In this document: piece after piece, positions 23,306 through 30,930 of the stretch
Numbering within the stretch: position 1 is the stretch's first letter
Layout of the letters: each line of letters begins with the position of its first letter
Assembly: GCA_043718065.1 (NCBI GenBank)
Contig: JAYSWJ010000028.1
Location: 1-41,578, forward strand
From: JAAFIP01 sp043718065
Lineage (GTDB): Bacteria > Pseudomonadota > Gammaproteobacteria > Burkholderiales > Burkholderiaceae_C
Reading direction: 5' to 3'
Length of the DNA: 41,578 bases
The notes under the pieces: generated by a model
Database searches by the model: none
Seen by the model: the letters and a program-made list of their open reading frames with translations, nothing else
Told to the model about the DNA's origin: nothing
Program-made: the position numbers and the translations under genes

Positions 23306-24787
23306 ATGACCGACCCCACCTTAGCCTCACAGTTTATGGCGCTGGCATTGCAAGAGGCCCACGCCGCCGCGCAAGCAGGCGAGGTGCCTGTGGGCGCAGT
23401 GGTGGTAAGAGACGGCCAAGTCATCGCAATAGGTCGCAATGCACCGATTGGCAGCCACGACCCTACAGCCCACGCCGAAATGGTGGCTCTGCGCGCGGCG
23501 GCTGCGGCACTGGGCAACTACCGCCTAGACGACTGTGAGCTGTACGTGACGCTGGAGCCTTGCGCTATGTGCGCGGGCGCCATGCTGCATGCGCGCATTA
23601 AACGCGTGGTGTACGCGGTGGCCGATGCTAAAACGGGTGCTGCGGGATCGGTGGTAAATCTGTTTGCCAATATTGCGCTAAACCACCACACCCAAGCGCA
23701 GTCTGCGGCGCAGCTGGGCGGTTTGTTAGCTGATGATGCGACCAACGGCGTCGTAGATGTTGCAGCGGCCAGCAGCCAATTACTGAAAGATTTTTTCAGC
23801 CAAAAACGCAGTACCCAGCGCACGCAGCAGCTGCAAAACCACCCCTTGCGCGACGATGCACTGCGTACGCCTGATGCTGTCTTTGCCAATCTGCCAGGCT
23901 ACGGCTGGCCTGCGCACTACATTAGCGATTTGCCCAGCCTGCAAGGGCTGCGCATGCATTATCTGGATGTTGTGACCAGCGCTGCCTCAATCAGCACTTT
24001 TAGTATTAGTCACACGCCTAGTACCCAACAGCCCACCTATCTGTGCCTGCACGGCAACCCCGCCTGGAGCTACCTGTACCGCAAGATGATCCCTATCTTC
24101 AGCGCCTCAGGCGCGCGCGTGGTGGCGCCCGATATGGTGGGTTTTGGCAAGTCTGATAAACCCAAAAAAGACAGCTTTCACACATTCACATGGCACCGCC
24201 AGTGCTTGCTCGATTTGATTGAGCGGCTTGACCTGCACAACATTGTTTTGGTGGTGCAAGACTGGGGCGGCATCTTGGGCCTGACCTTGCCGATGGTCGC
24301 ACCACACCGCTACAAAGGCCTAGTGGTGATGAACACGGCACTAGCTATGGGCACAGTGCCCCTGCCCGAGGGCTTTAAAGCTTGGCGCGCGATGTGCAAA
24401 GCCAAACCCGACTTTGACATTGCCCGCCTGTTTGCACGCGGCGACCCTGCCATGACCGCTGCCGAATGCGCCGCCTACATGGCCCCGTACCCAGACACTG
24501 GTCACCGTGCCGCCACACGTGCCTTCCCGCCCATGGTGCCTGAGTTTGCAGACGCAGAAGGCGCAGCTGTTAGCCGCGCTGCGTTAGCATTTTGGCAAAC
24601 CCAGTGGACGGGCCAAACTTTGATGGCGATTGGCCAGCGTGACCCTGTGTTGGGCGAGGCGGTGATGCGCAGTTTGCAGAAAACTATACACGGTTGTCCT
24701 GAGCCGCTGCTGTTGCCCGAGGCGGGGCATTTTGTGCAGGAACAGGGTGTGCCTATTGCGCAGCGGGCGGTGAAATTGTTTGGCTAG
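23306..24787 (+). CDS. tadA: tRNA adenosine(34) deaminase TadA fused to a DhlA-like haloalkane dehalogenase domain
   Basis: The 493-residue protein has two parts. Residues 1 to about 170 are TadA, which makes inosine at tRNA-Arg wobble position 34: HAE at 56-58 (catalytic Glu and zinc His) and PCAMC with zinc Cys 86 and 89. Residues about 188-493 are an alpha/beta hydrolase very like Xanthobacter DhlA from its natural N-terminus (RTPDAVFANLPGY): HGNP (249-252), nucleophile D319 in VVQDWGG, the halide-binding pair W320 and W360 (GFKAW), the acid in GQRDPVLG and H475 in EAGHFVQE. DhlA has Glu where this protein has N251. No internal start or ribosome binding site separates the parts, and the frame is unbroken. 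The gene follows yejF by 8 bases. Confidence 0.88.
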   Translation: MTDPTLASQFMALALQEAHAAAQAGEVPVGAVVVRDGQVIAIGRNAPIGSHDPTAHAEMVALRAAAAALGNYRLDDCELYVTLEPCAMCAGAMLHARIKRVVYAVADAKTGAAGSVVNLFANIALNHHTQAQSAAQLGGLLADDATNGVVDVAAASSQLLKDFFSQKRSTQRTQQLQNHPLRDDALRTPDAVFANLPGYGWPAHYISDLPSLQGLRMHYLDVVTSAASISTFSISHTPSTQQPTYLCLHGNPAWSYLYRKMIPIFSASGARVVAPDMVGFGKSDKPKKDSFHTFTWHRQCLLDLIERLDLHNIVLVVQDWGGILGLTLPMVAPHRYKGLVVMNTALAMGTVPLPEGFKAWRAMCKAKPDFDIARLFARGDPAMTAAECAAYMAPYPDTGHRAATRAFPPMVPEFADAEGAAVSRAALAFWQTQWTGQTLMAIGQRDPVLGEAVMRSLQKTIHGCPEPLLLPEAGHFVQEQGVPIAQRAVKLFG

Positions 24788-24854
24788 TGTGTGCGTCGGT
24801 GATTAGGTCGCTAGGGTTCGCGTGGGCAGCAGAGAGCTGGATTCGAGCTGGGCA

Positions 24855-24924
24855 CCGCGCGGTCACACCGCACCGCACGGTATGCCCATGCCCAACGTAT
24901 CTAGCGGCCTTTTATTGGTTGTCA
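24855..24924 (-). repeat. Second copy of the 70-bp dispersed repeat
   Basis: The minus strand matches 30-98 at about 85% by eye, sharing GGCATGGGCAT, CCGTGCGGTGC and GTGTGACCGCG. The two copies are inverted relative to each other and 24.8 kb apart. It lies in the gap after tadA; an open frame across it is not judged a gene. Confidence 0.75.
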
Positions 24925-24969
24925 GAGGCCTACGCCGCAGCCGGGCGCGTGCCAGAACAACGAACCAGC

Positions 24970-25030
24970 AATCAGCAATCAGCAATCAGCAATCAGCAAT
25001 CAGCTAAAGCAAAGCAAAGCAAAGCAAAGC
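24970..25030. repeat. Adjacent microsatellites: AATCAGC x5 and AAAGC x5
   Basis: Five perfect 7-bp units (24970-25004), one T, then five perfect 5-bp units (25006-25030). The gap 24788-25200 otherwise holds only the dispersed repeats on either side. Such perfect arrays slip easily and could vary between strains. Confidence 0.92.
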
Positions 25031-25086
25031 ACAAAAACACCACTCAAACCACTTCAAACGGCATTTTTAATAAAGAAATAGCCCTC

Positions 25087-25130
25087 TAACCCAAGTAAAT
25101 CCTGCTCAACCAGCTATTTAATCCATAGCA
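25087..25130 (-). repeat. CTGCTTGAGCAG-family repeat, copy 4
   Basis: On the plus strand it reads TAACCCAAGTAAATCCTG followed by CTCAACCAGCTATTTAATCC and ATAGCA, with one core change. This is the only intergenic copy not placed downstream of a gene on its own strand. Confidence 0.8.
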
Positions 25131-25200
25131 TTGCATAGCGCAGACTTTGTGCACAACACATAGCGCATATTCACGCCATGCAAGTTTTTACTCTCCTTGC

Positions 25201-25353
25201 GTGAGGCGACTGGGTCGCGTTGGTTTGGTTTTTGCGTTTGCGGTGATTGCATGGTTCTTCTCGCCTGTAGCATTTGCGGTTGTTGCCGCCATGGTGGTGC
25301 TGATCTTGTACATCCGTGAATACCGCTCCGATGTGTTGCAGGTGTTGCGATAA
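25201..25353 (+). CDS. Possible small membrane protein
   Basis: From GTG 25201 a 50-residue product would have a long hydrophobic stretch, VGLVFAFAVIAWFFSPVAF then AVVAAMVVLILYI, flanked by basic residues at both ends, as in small inner-membrane proteins. The frame is open upstream to a GTG at 25147. No good ribosome binding site is seen. In its favour, a terminator-like hairpin follows the stop directly. No family was recognised. Confidence 0.4.
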   Translation: MRRLGRVGLVFAFAVIAWFFSPVAFAVVAAMVVLILYIREYRSDVLQVLR

Positions 25354-25355
25354 TT

Positions 25356-25377
25356 GCACTCTTTTAGTGCTATTTTT
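25356..25377 (+). terminator. Weak intrinsic terminator after the small ORF
   Basis: GCACT (25356-25360) and AGTGC (25366-25370) form a 5-bp stem followed by TATTTTT. It is short but sits 3 bases after the stop at 25353. Confidence 0.45.
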
Positions 25378-25493
25378 AGGCAAAGTAGGCTTTTAGGCCG
25401 CCTTCAACACCCAGCACGTTAAGTCGTTTAAGTGCAACAGGTATACATTTATGCATTGGGAGCGGCGCTTTCTCACCAAGCTCAATCGTAAAT

Positions 25494-25619
25494 AGTGTGA
25501 TGTTTAGCACACTTTGCCATCATCCAAAATGACTATAGTAAATAAGTAGTTGGCGCACTAGAATGTAGTTAATGTTTACTTATTGGTTAAATCCAAATGT
25601 AAATAAAGTAAATCCGAAT
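25494..25619. promoter_or_regulatory. AT-rich control region upstream of the GGDEF-like gene
   Basis: The 321-bp gap 25354-25674 is strikingly AT-rich. It contains an AGTGTG/CACACT dyad (25494-25499, 25508-25513), an AATAAGTA/TACTTATT dyad (25541-25548, 25577-25584) and a direct repeat TAAATCCAAAT/TAAATCCGAAT (25588-25598, 25609-25619) with a spacing of 21 bp, two helical turns. These look like paired protein-binding sites for the gene at 25675. No regulator is identified. Confidence 0.45.
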
Positions 25620-25674
25620 TAAGCCACCAACCAGGTAGCTACGCTGCAAAAATTTACAGGGCTTTAGTGCGGAT

Positions 25675-27702
25675 ATGCAGATAGGTTTGTTTAACGGGTT
25701 AGTCACTGTTGCGCGCCAAATGCACAGGGTAGGGATCGCGCGCGGCTGCAGGCTGGCTGTAGCATGCTTGGCCCTGGCATTGCACTCCAACGCGGGTGCT
25801 GTGCCACCGCCACTGAACACGCCAGAGATCGCCCAGCTGTCGCAAAGTGCCGCGCACGTTAGTGTAGATGTGCGCAAGCTGTGGCAGTCTACTGTGATAG
25901 GAGTCAACGGTTTGCCGCATGCCAAGGCGTCTGACCCAGAGCAGCTTTGGAACCACCCAGATGCTGAATTTAAAACATCTTCAGTTCAAGACCTAATGAC
26001 TCTGCAGCGTGGCCAGCGCTTGGTGTCACGGATGAACATCAACATCACTAGCTTTGGCCCCAGCATGAACATGAGCTTTAAGATGCCGCGGCTAGATGCT
26101 GTGCACTTGTCTTACCGCTACGGGCAAGAGCCTTGGACTACAGCATCTGCAGGCGACACAGTGCCGATGGCGTCCTGGACATACAGTGATCGCCAGCCCA
26201 CCTTTGATATACCGCTGCGCCCAGGCAATTTGAACGTCGTTGCCGAGATAGACCACCTGGGTATCTTGGATGCCCCTATCTTGCTACAAAGTACCAGCGT
26301 CTTTCGCGATAACCGTATGCTGACCAGCTTGCGCATTGGTCTGCTGGTAGGTTTGAATTTGCTGATGGCGGTGGTGGGTGTTGCTTCGGCGGTAAGTTTT
26401 GGGCGATTAGGATTTTTGTGCATTACCGCCATGGCATCGCTTTTGGTAGCCATGATCGCTGCTAACAGCGGTATGGCAGGTGTCTATTTGTTCACCGACA
26501 GCGCTACCTTTAACGACGAAGCTAAATACGTCACTGCAGTGGCTTGGTGTGCGTTGTTTCCATGGGTTACTGCCGTGGCATTGTCTCAGCGCTTGCAGGC
26601 ACCACGCTGGTGGCTGTTTGCCGTGCTGTGGGGCGTGATGGGTGTTTTGGCTGCCGTGATGCTCAAATCTAATGCCGTTCGCAGCGACAATGTGCTGCTA
26701 GTGCCGTTGATTGCATTGGCCAGCGTGGCTCTAGCGCTGGTTATATTGGTGCAGGCTGTGGTGCGGCAGCATCCGCATGCACTGGCCTGCATACCGCCGG
26801 TGCTGCTGTACGCCGTGTCAATTGTTTTGCCAGTTATCTTCTACATGGGGCTGGCGCCCAGTGAAAGTACCTTTACTCTGCCTGGCCTGGCTACTGTGAT
26901 GGCCGCCATGCTGTTTTTGCAGGTACTGGTGCGCCGGTACCGCCAGGGCCGCACGGTGATGTCGCGCGCCCGGTCATCACCTAGCCGCGACGTGCTAACT
27001 GGCTTGCTCAGCCGCAAAGGCTTTGAACAAGTGCTAGACCGCAATGTGCAGCGCATGAAATCAGAGCAAACGTACGCAGCGTTTTTCTACATTCGGGTGA
27101 GCAACCCCGACAAACTGAAAGAGCACTACGGCCAAGAAGGTTTTGAAGGCGGCATGGTGCAAATGGCAGCGGCTATATCGTCGAGCATTTCAGTAGTAGA
27201 CACGGTAGGTCGCGTAGCGCCTAACGCATTTGCCGTGATGGTGCTGATGCCGCGCGACGCGAATCTTGCCAATCGTTTGTCGCAAAAAATACTCACCCGC
27301 ATGATCTCGCTGGCCAGCCACGGTGCGCCGCTGGCGCAAACCGCCCGCATTGCCGTGGCGTGGATGCCGATATTTGGCATTGTGTTGCCCGATTTAGAGC
27401 GCCGAGCTATCCGTGCCCTGCGCAAAATGGAAGAAGGCAAGCGCATCACCTGGGTAGGCGGTGCCATGGCACAAGCCGAGGCGTCGCAGTTGCAAGAAGG
27501 TTTGAGCAACCCCACTACCAAGCCACATGCTGGCCAAGAAGCCGACGAACTGCCCAGCCTACCTGGTGTTATTAACCGGCTAGAGCGCGAAATGCTGGGC
27601 CCCAACACAGAGGCTGTGCAAGAAGAAGCCGACCGGCTGATGGTGTTGATGAAGTCCAAGTCTGGCGATTTAGCCAGCATTGCTGGCGAGCTGCGGCGTT
27701 AG
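25675..27702 (+). CDS. 7TM sensor protein with degenerate GGDEF domain
   Basis: The 675-residue protein has a signal-like N-terminus (cleavage near SNAGA-VPP), a periplasmic beta-rich domain (about 50-215) resembling 7TMR-DISM extracellular regions, about seven hydrophobic segments (about 220-420), then a GGDEF-fold domain (about 437-600) opening RDVLTGLLSRKGFEQVLDR. The catalytic loop is R513-VAPNAF where active diguanylate cyclases have R-x-GGDEF, so both glycines and the acidic pair are gone and cyclase activity is not expected. It may be a pseudo-enzyme signalling by protein contact. The C-terminal 75 residues are hydrophilic. ATG 25720 is an alternative start. Confidence 0.82.
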   Translation: MQIGLFNGLVTVARQMHRVGIARGCRLAVACLALALHSNAGAVPPPLNTPEIAQLSQSAAHVSVDVRKLWQSTVIGVNGLPHAKASDPEQLWNHPDAEFKTSSVQDLMTLQRGQRLVSRMNINITSFGPSMNMSFKMPRLDAVHLSYRYGQEPWTTASAGDTVPMASWTYSDRQPTFDIPLRPGNLNVVAEIDHLGILDAPILLQSTSVFRDNRMLTSLRIGLLVGLNLLMAVVGVASAVSFGRLGFLCITAMASLLVAMIAANSGMAGVYLFTDSATFNDEAKYVTAVAWCALFPWVTAVALSQRLQAPRWWLFAVLWGVMGVLAAVMLKSNAVRSDNVLLVPLIALASVALALVILVQAVVRQHPHALACIPPVLLYAVSIVLPVIFYMGLAPSESTFTLPGLATVMAAMLFLQVLVRRYRQGRTVMSRARSSPSRDVLTGLLSRKGFEQVLDRNVQRMKSEQTYAAFFYIRVSNPDKLKEHYGQEGFEGGMVQMAAAISSSISVVDTVGRVAPNAFAVMVLMPRDANLANRLSQKILTRMISLASHGAPLAQTARIAVAWMPIFGIVLPDLERRAIRALRKMEEGKRITWVGGAMAQAEASQLQEGLSNPTTKPHAGQEADELPSLPGVINRLEREMLGPNTEAVQEEADRLMVLMKSKSGDLASIAGELRR

Positions 27703-27800
27703 GGGATTAATTTAGCCCATTCGTTGTAGTGCTAATTAATTAAAGTGCTAATTAATTAAAGTGCCAAGGCGTTCAAGCGTCGGGTGGTATCTAGTTAAAT

Positions 27801-27858
27801 CAATACTATTAAAATAATAGCTGCTTGAGCAGGATTTACTTGGGCTATCAGCCTAAAA
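27801..27858 (+). repeat. CTGCTTGAGCAG-family repeat, copy 5
   Basis: AATAGCTGCTTGAGCAGG, ATTTACTTGGGCTA and CAGCCTAAAA lie about 100 bases after the GGDEF-like gene, in its direction and just before a terminator hairpin. A short tandem repeat (GTGCTAATTAATTAAA, 27728-27760) precedes it. Confidence 0.85.
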
Positions 27859-27863
27859 CCTGT

Positions 27864-27898
27864 AAAAAAAGCCTGTTGAAAGTAGCTTCAACAGGCTT
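27864..27898 (-). terminator. Intrinsic terminator after the Old Yellow Enzyme gene
   Basis: AAGCCTGTTGAA (27869-27880) pairs perfectly with TTCAACAGGCTT (27887-27898). The A run at 27864-27870 becomes a T run on the minus strand, so it ends the minus-strand gene stopping at 27928. It may also stop plus-strand transcription, but without a T run. Confidence 0.88.
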
Positions 27899-27927
27899 CT
27901 ACGGTATGGCTGACTGCTGTCTTAAAT

Positions 27928-29073
27928 CTAAACCAACTGGCCAAAATCTGCAGCGCTAAAGTCACGCAAACCCTGCGTGTCCCCGGTGCGAATTTTTGTC
28001 ACCCACTGCGGGTCGTTCAAGATAGCGCGGCCCACGGCAATCAGGTCAAACTCATTGCGTTCCATGCGGTGAAACAGCCGTACCAAGCTGGCGGGCTGCG
28101 AGCTTTTGCCTGCAAAAGACCCCGTCATATCGCCCGACAAGCCGACGGAACCTACGCTGATAGTGGCTGCACCGGTAAGCTTTTTGGCCCAGCCTGCAAA
28201 GTTCAAACCTTCATCGCCATCGACGGTGGGAAACTCTGGCTCCCAAAAGCGCCGCTGCGAGCAATGCAGTAGGTCTGCGCCCGCCTCCACCAACGGCACC
28301 AACCAGTCTGTCATGGCCGCAGGTGTGTCGGCCAGTTTAACGCTGTAGTCTTGCTGCTTCCACTGGCTTACCCGCAGAATAATGGGGTAGTCTGGCCCCA
28401 CGGCTTGGCGCACGGCCTTCACCACCTCTGCAGCAAAGCGTGAGCGCTCTTTCAGCGTAGCGCCGCCAAACCGGTCGGTGCGGGTGTTGGTGCCAGCCCA
28501 GAAAAACTCGTCAATCAAATAGCCGTGCGCACCGTGAATTTCTACTACGTCAAAGCCTAGCCGCTTGGACTCTAGCGCGGCGCGCGCGAAGGCTGCAATG
28601 GTGTCGGCAATGTCCTCTAGGCTCATGGCTTGGCCACGCGGCTTGCCGGGTGCTAGCAAGCCGGATGGGCTTTCTACCGGGCCGGGCGGCACCCAATCGG
28701 TTCCGGGGCTGGGCACTGCGCCGACGTGCCAAATCTGCGGTGCCATTTTGCCGCCTGCGGCATGCACAGCGTCGATTACGCGCTTCCAGCCGGCCAAAGA
28801 TGCCTCGCCGTGAAAGGCGGGCACAGCAGGGTCGCTGGTGGCGGCGGGGCGGTTGATGGTGGTGCCCTCGGAGATGATGAGGCCCACCTCGGCTTGGGCG
28901 CGGCGTTGGTAGTAGGCCGCTACGTTGTCGCCCGGCACACCTTGGGGGGAGAACGAGCGCGTCATGGGAGCCATGACGATGCGGTTTTTCAAGGCTAGCG
29001 ATTTGATGTTGAAGGGCTGAAATAGGACCTCAGCAGCAGAATTTAGCTTGGGATGTGGTACGGAATTTGACAT
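27928..29073 (-). CDS. NADH:flavin oxidoreductase, Old Yellow Enzyme family
   Basis: The 381-residue FMN enzyme has the OYE barrel: LFQPFNIKSLALKNRIVMAP with MTRS at the start, AAYYQRRAQAEVGLIISEGT, QIWHVGAV, EIHGAHGYLIDEFF with NTRTDRFGG, and LIAVGRAILNDPQW near the end. The paired active-site His/Asn-type motif is represented by HGAHG. It reduces activated alkenes, quinones or nitro compounds with NAD(P)H and is usually protective. It is divergent from an HxlR regulator 136 bases away, a common arrangement for electrophile-induced reductases. Confidence 0.92.
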   Translation of the reverse strand: MSNSVPHPKLNSAAEVLFQPFNIKSLALKNRIVMAPMTRSFSPQGVPGDNVAAYYQRRAQAEVGLIISEGTTINRPAATSDPAVPAFHGEASLAGWKRVIDAVHAAGGKMAPQIWHVGAVPSPGTDWVPPGPVESPSGLLAPGKPRGQAMSLEDIADTIAAFARAALESKRLGFDVVEIHGAHGYLIDEFFWAGTNTRTDRFGGATLKERSRFAAEVVKAVRQAVGPDYPIILRVSQWKQQDYSVKLADTPAAMTDWLVPLVEAGADLLHCSQRRFWEPEFPTVDGDEGLNFAGWAKKLTGAATISVGSVGLSGDMTGSFAGKSSQPASLVRLFHRMERNEFDLIAVGRAILNDPQWVTKIRTGDTQGLRDFSAADFGQLV

Positions 29074-29137
29074 GGGGAAAAGGGCTCCGGTTGAAATAAC
29101 TTTTAAACGAGTTTGAAACGGGTTAAAAGCAAGTTTT

Positions 29138-29162
29138 TCTAAGTATACATTTCATACCTAGA
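29138..29162. promoter_or_regulatory. Probable HxlR operator between the OYE and regulator genes
   Basis: TCTAAGTAT (29138-29146) and ATACCTAGA (29154-29162) form a dyad matching at 8 of 9 positions around a 7-base spacer, in the only divergent gap of the pair. HxlR proteins bind such AT-rich dyads as winged-helix dimers. Confidence 0.55.
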
Positions 29163-29209
29163 TGCCATTAGATACTGTAAGGAGACCAAGTAGGCCGTAA
29201 GATACCTTC

Positions 29210-29650
29210 ATGGCCAAACTAGACAAATCAGCGTACCACCTGGCGGCGGATAGTGTTGTAAGCGATAGCCCAGCACAGCTGCAGGTCATTAGCGCGGCAG
29301 ACTGCCCCTGCCGCTTGTTGCTAGACCAAATTGCCGATAAATGGTCGGTGTTGATCATTGCTGCCCTGAAAGGCGGGCCGCTGCGCTTTAACACGATCAA
29401 ACGCAGCTTAGAAGGCATCACCCAAAAAGCGCTGACCCAAAGCCTGCGCCGCTTGGAGCGTAATGGTATTGTGGCCCGGCGCGTGATACCAGTGTCGCCG
29501 CTGGCGGTGGAATACCGCATCACTCCGCTGGGCCACACGCTGGACGAACCCTTCAGAGCGCTGCATGTGTGGACGCAAGACTACCTGCCGCAGGTAGAGC
29601 AGGCTAGGCTGGCTTTCGACCAAGCGGCGGTGGTCAATGCGATAAATTAA
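29210..29650 (+). CDS. HxlR family transcriptional regulator
   Basis: The 146-residue winged-helix protein has the HxlR pattern: CPCRLLLDQIADKWSVLIIA, GPLRFNTIKRSLEGITQKAL, TQSLRRLERNGIVARRV, and VEYRITPLGHTL with a C-terminal dimer helix. Cys residues sit just before the first helix, as in YodB/HypR-type sensors that react with quinones and other electrophiles, which suits control of the neighbouring Old Yellow Enzyme. No good ribosome binding site is close to ATG 29210; AAGGAG lies about 26 bases upstream. Its stop overlaps that of the convergent dadA-type gene by 2 bases. Confidence 0.88.
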   Translation: MAKLDKSAYHLAADSVVSDSPAQLQVISAADCPCRLLLDQIADKWSVLIIAALKGGPLRFNTIKRSLEGITQKALTQSLRRLERNGIVARRVIPVSPLAVEYRITPLGHTLDEPFRALHVWTQDYLPQVEQARLAFDQAAVVNAIN

Positions 29651-30909
29651 GGGGTGTAGGGGCTGGCGTCAATCGCCCCACGCTCACCCTTCACAGCGTC
29701 GGCCAGCATCCTGGCGCTACCGCAGCTGAGCGCCCAGCCGCTGGAACCGTGCCCAGTATTGAGCCACAGGCCGGGGATGCCGCTGGCACCTACCATGGGC
29801 GGGCGGTCAGCTAGCATAGGGCGCGAGCCTTTCCACTCTTGCACGCCGTGGCCCAGCACCGCTGCGCCGGGGAACCAGTCTTGCAGCACTTTGTACAGGG
29901 TGCGCAGGGCGCTGGCGCTTTTGGCGTCGGGCCGGCCACCTAGCTCGGCGCTGCCTGCCACGCGCACGCGGTTGCCCAGGCGGCTGATGGCTACTTTGTA
30001 GTGTTCGTCCATCAGCGCGCCGCGTGGGGCGTCTAGCGGCTCGCGCACATGGGCGCTGACCGAGTAGCCGTAGACCGCGGCCATAGGTAGTTTGATGCCA
30101 AGCGGCTGGCACAGCTGCGTGCTGGCGGTACCGGTGCACAGCACAATGGCGTCGTGGTGCACGGGCTGTGGTGGTTGCCTTGCTGCCAGTTGATTATTCT
30201 TTACTATAAAAAGCGTAGCTGCTTGAGCAGGATTTACTTGGGTTACCGTGGTGTTAAACTGAAAATCTACGCCCATGGACCGGGCCACATCCTTCAGCAT
30301 CAGCGCAAACTGGCGGCAGTTGCCTACGCCGTCGTGGGGCAGGTGCACAGCGCCCTGAAAATGCGTGTCGGGGTTCAGCGCAGGCTCTATGGTGCGGGCT
30401 GTGGCCTCGTCTATTTCGGCGAACGGCACGCCCACGTCGCGCAGCACTTGCAGGCTGGGTTGCACCAGCGCGTGGTCTTTGTCGCTGCGCAGCAGCACCA
30501 TGTAGCCGGCGGCACGGTCGTAGTCAAGCTGGTGCTCCTCGGTGATGGCTTGCAGGCGTTCTAGGCTGTAGAAGGCCAGCTTTTGCAGTGCGGCGCGGTG
30601 GGCAATATAGGTGCCCGGCTGGCAAGCGTGCCAAAACCGCCACATCCATGCCATGTCGGCAACTGACAGCGGCAGGCCTACGCGCACTGCCGCATGGGGT
30701 GCTAGCAGCTGTTTGGCTATCTTCCACGGCATGCCGGGCGCTGCCCACGGCGTAACATAGCCGGGCGCCAGCACGCCCGCGTTGGCAAAGCTGCCAGCCT
30801 CTGCGGCGGCGCTGCGCTGCTCGTAAACGGTCACTTGGTGGCCATCGCAGGCCAGTTCATACGCAGTGGTCACGCCGATAATGCCAGCGCCAATAACGGC
30901 TATTTTCAT
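29647..30909 (-). CDS. dadA: D-amino acid dehydrogenase (DadA-type FAD oxidoreductase)
   Basis: The 420-residue flavoenzyme opens with the FAD dinucleotide motif MKIAVIGAGIIGVTTAYELA, followed by GSFANAGVLAPGYVTPWAAP, AGYMVLLR, and near the end LWLNTGHGSSGWALSCGSA, the DadA signatures. It oxidises D-amino acids to 2-oxo acids, passing electrons to the respiratory chain at the inner membrane face. Residues 223-236 (TQVNPAQAATLFIV) are encoded by a dispersed repeat, in the variable beta-hairpin region that follows GVDFQFNT. Core motifs are intact. A repeat separates it from the upstream amidase gene. Confidence 0.88.
   Translation of the reverse strand: MKIAVIGAGIIGVTTAYELACDGHQVTVYEQRSAAAEAGSFANAGVLAPGYVTPWAAPGMPWKIAKQLLAPHAAVRVGLPLSVADMAWMWRFWHACQPGTYIAHRAALQKLAFYSLERLQAITEEHQLDYDRAAGYMVLLRSDKDHALVQPSLQVLRDVGVPFAEIDEATARTIEPALNPDTHFQGAVHLPHDGVGNCRQFALMLKDVARSMGVDFQFNTTVTQVNPAQAATLFIVKNNQLAARQPPQPVHHDAIVLCTGTASTQLCQPLGIKLPMAAVYGYSVSAHVREPLDAPRGALMDEHYKVAISRLGNRVRVAGSAELGGRPDAKSASALRTLYKVLQDWFPGAAVLGHGVQEWKGSRPMLADRPPMVGASGIPGLWLNTGHGSSGWALSCGSARMLADAVKGERGAIDASPYTP
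30202..30245 (+). repeat. CTGCTTGAGCAG-family repeat inside dadA
   Basis: On the plus strand GTAGCTGCTTGAGCAGG runs into ATTTACTTGGGTTA, identical to the intergenic consensus through the core. Read on the coding (minus) strand it gives TQVNPAQAATLFIV, the same frame and direction as the copies in yejF and dxr. The near-perfect match suggests a recent insertion. Confidence 0.9.
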
Positions 30910-30930
30910 GTTAGTTTTATGATTGAAATA

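Noticed and set aside
24970..25030. CRISPR-like array
   Set aside because: The units are 5 and 7 bp without spacers and no cas gene is present; these are simple microsatellites.
24787..25089. Open frame of 100 codons after tadA
   Set aside because: It runs through a dispersed repeat and two microsatellites, has no ribosome binding site and no recognisable protein pattern.
27126..27680. 184-codon open frame opposite the GGDEF-like gene
   Set aside because: Its composition follows the complementary codons of the plus-strand gene, with no recognisable domain.
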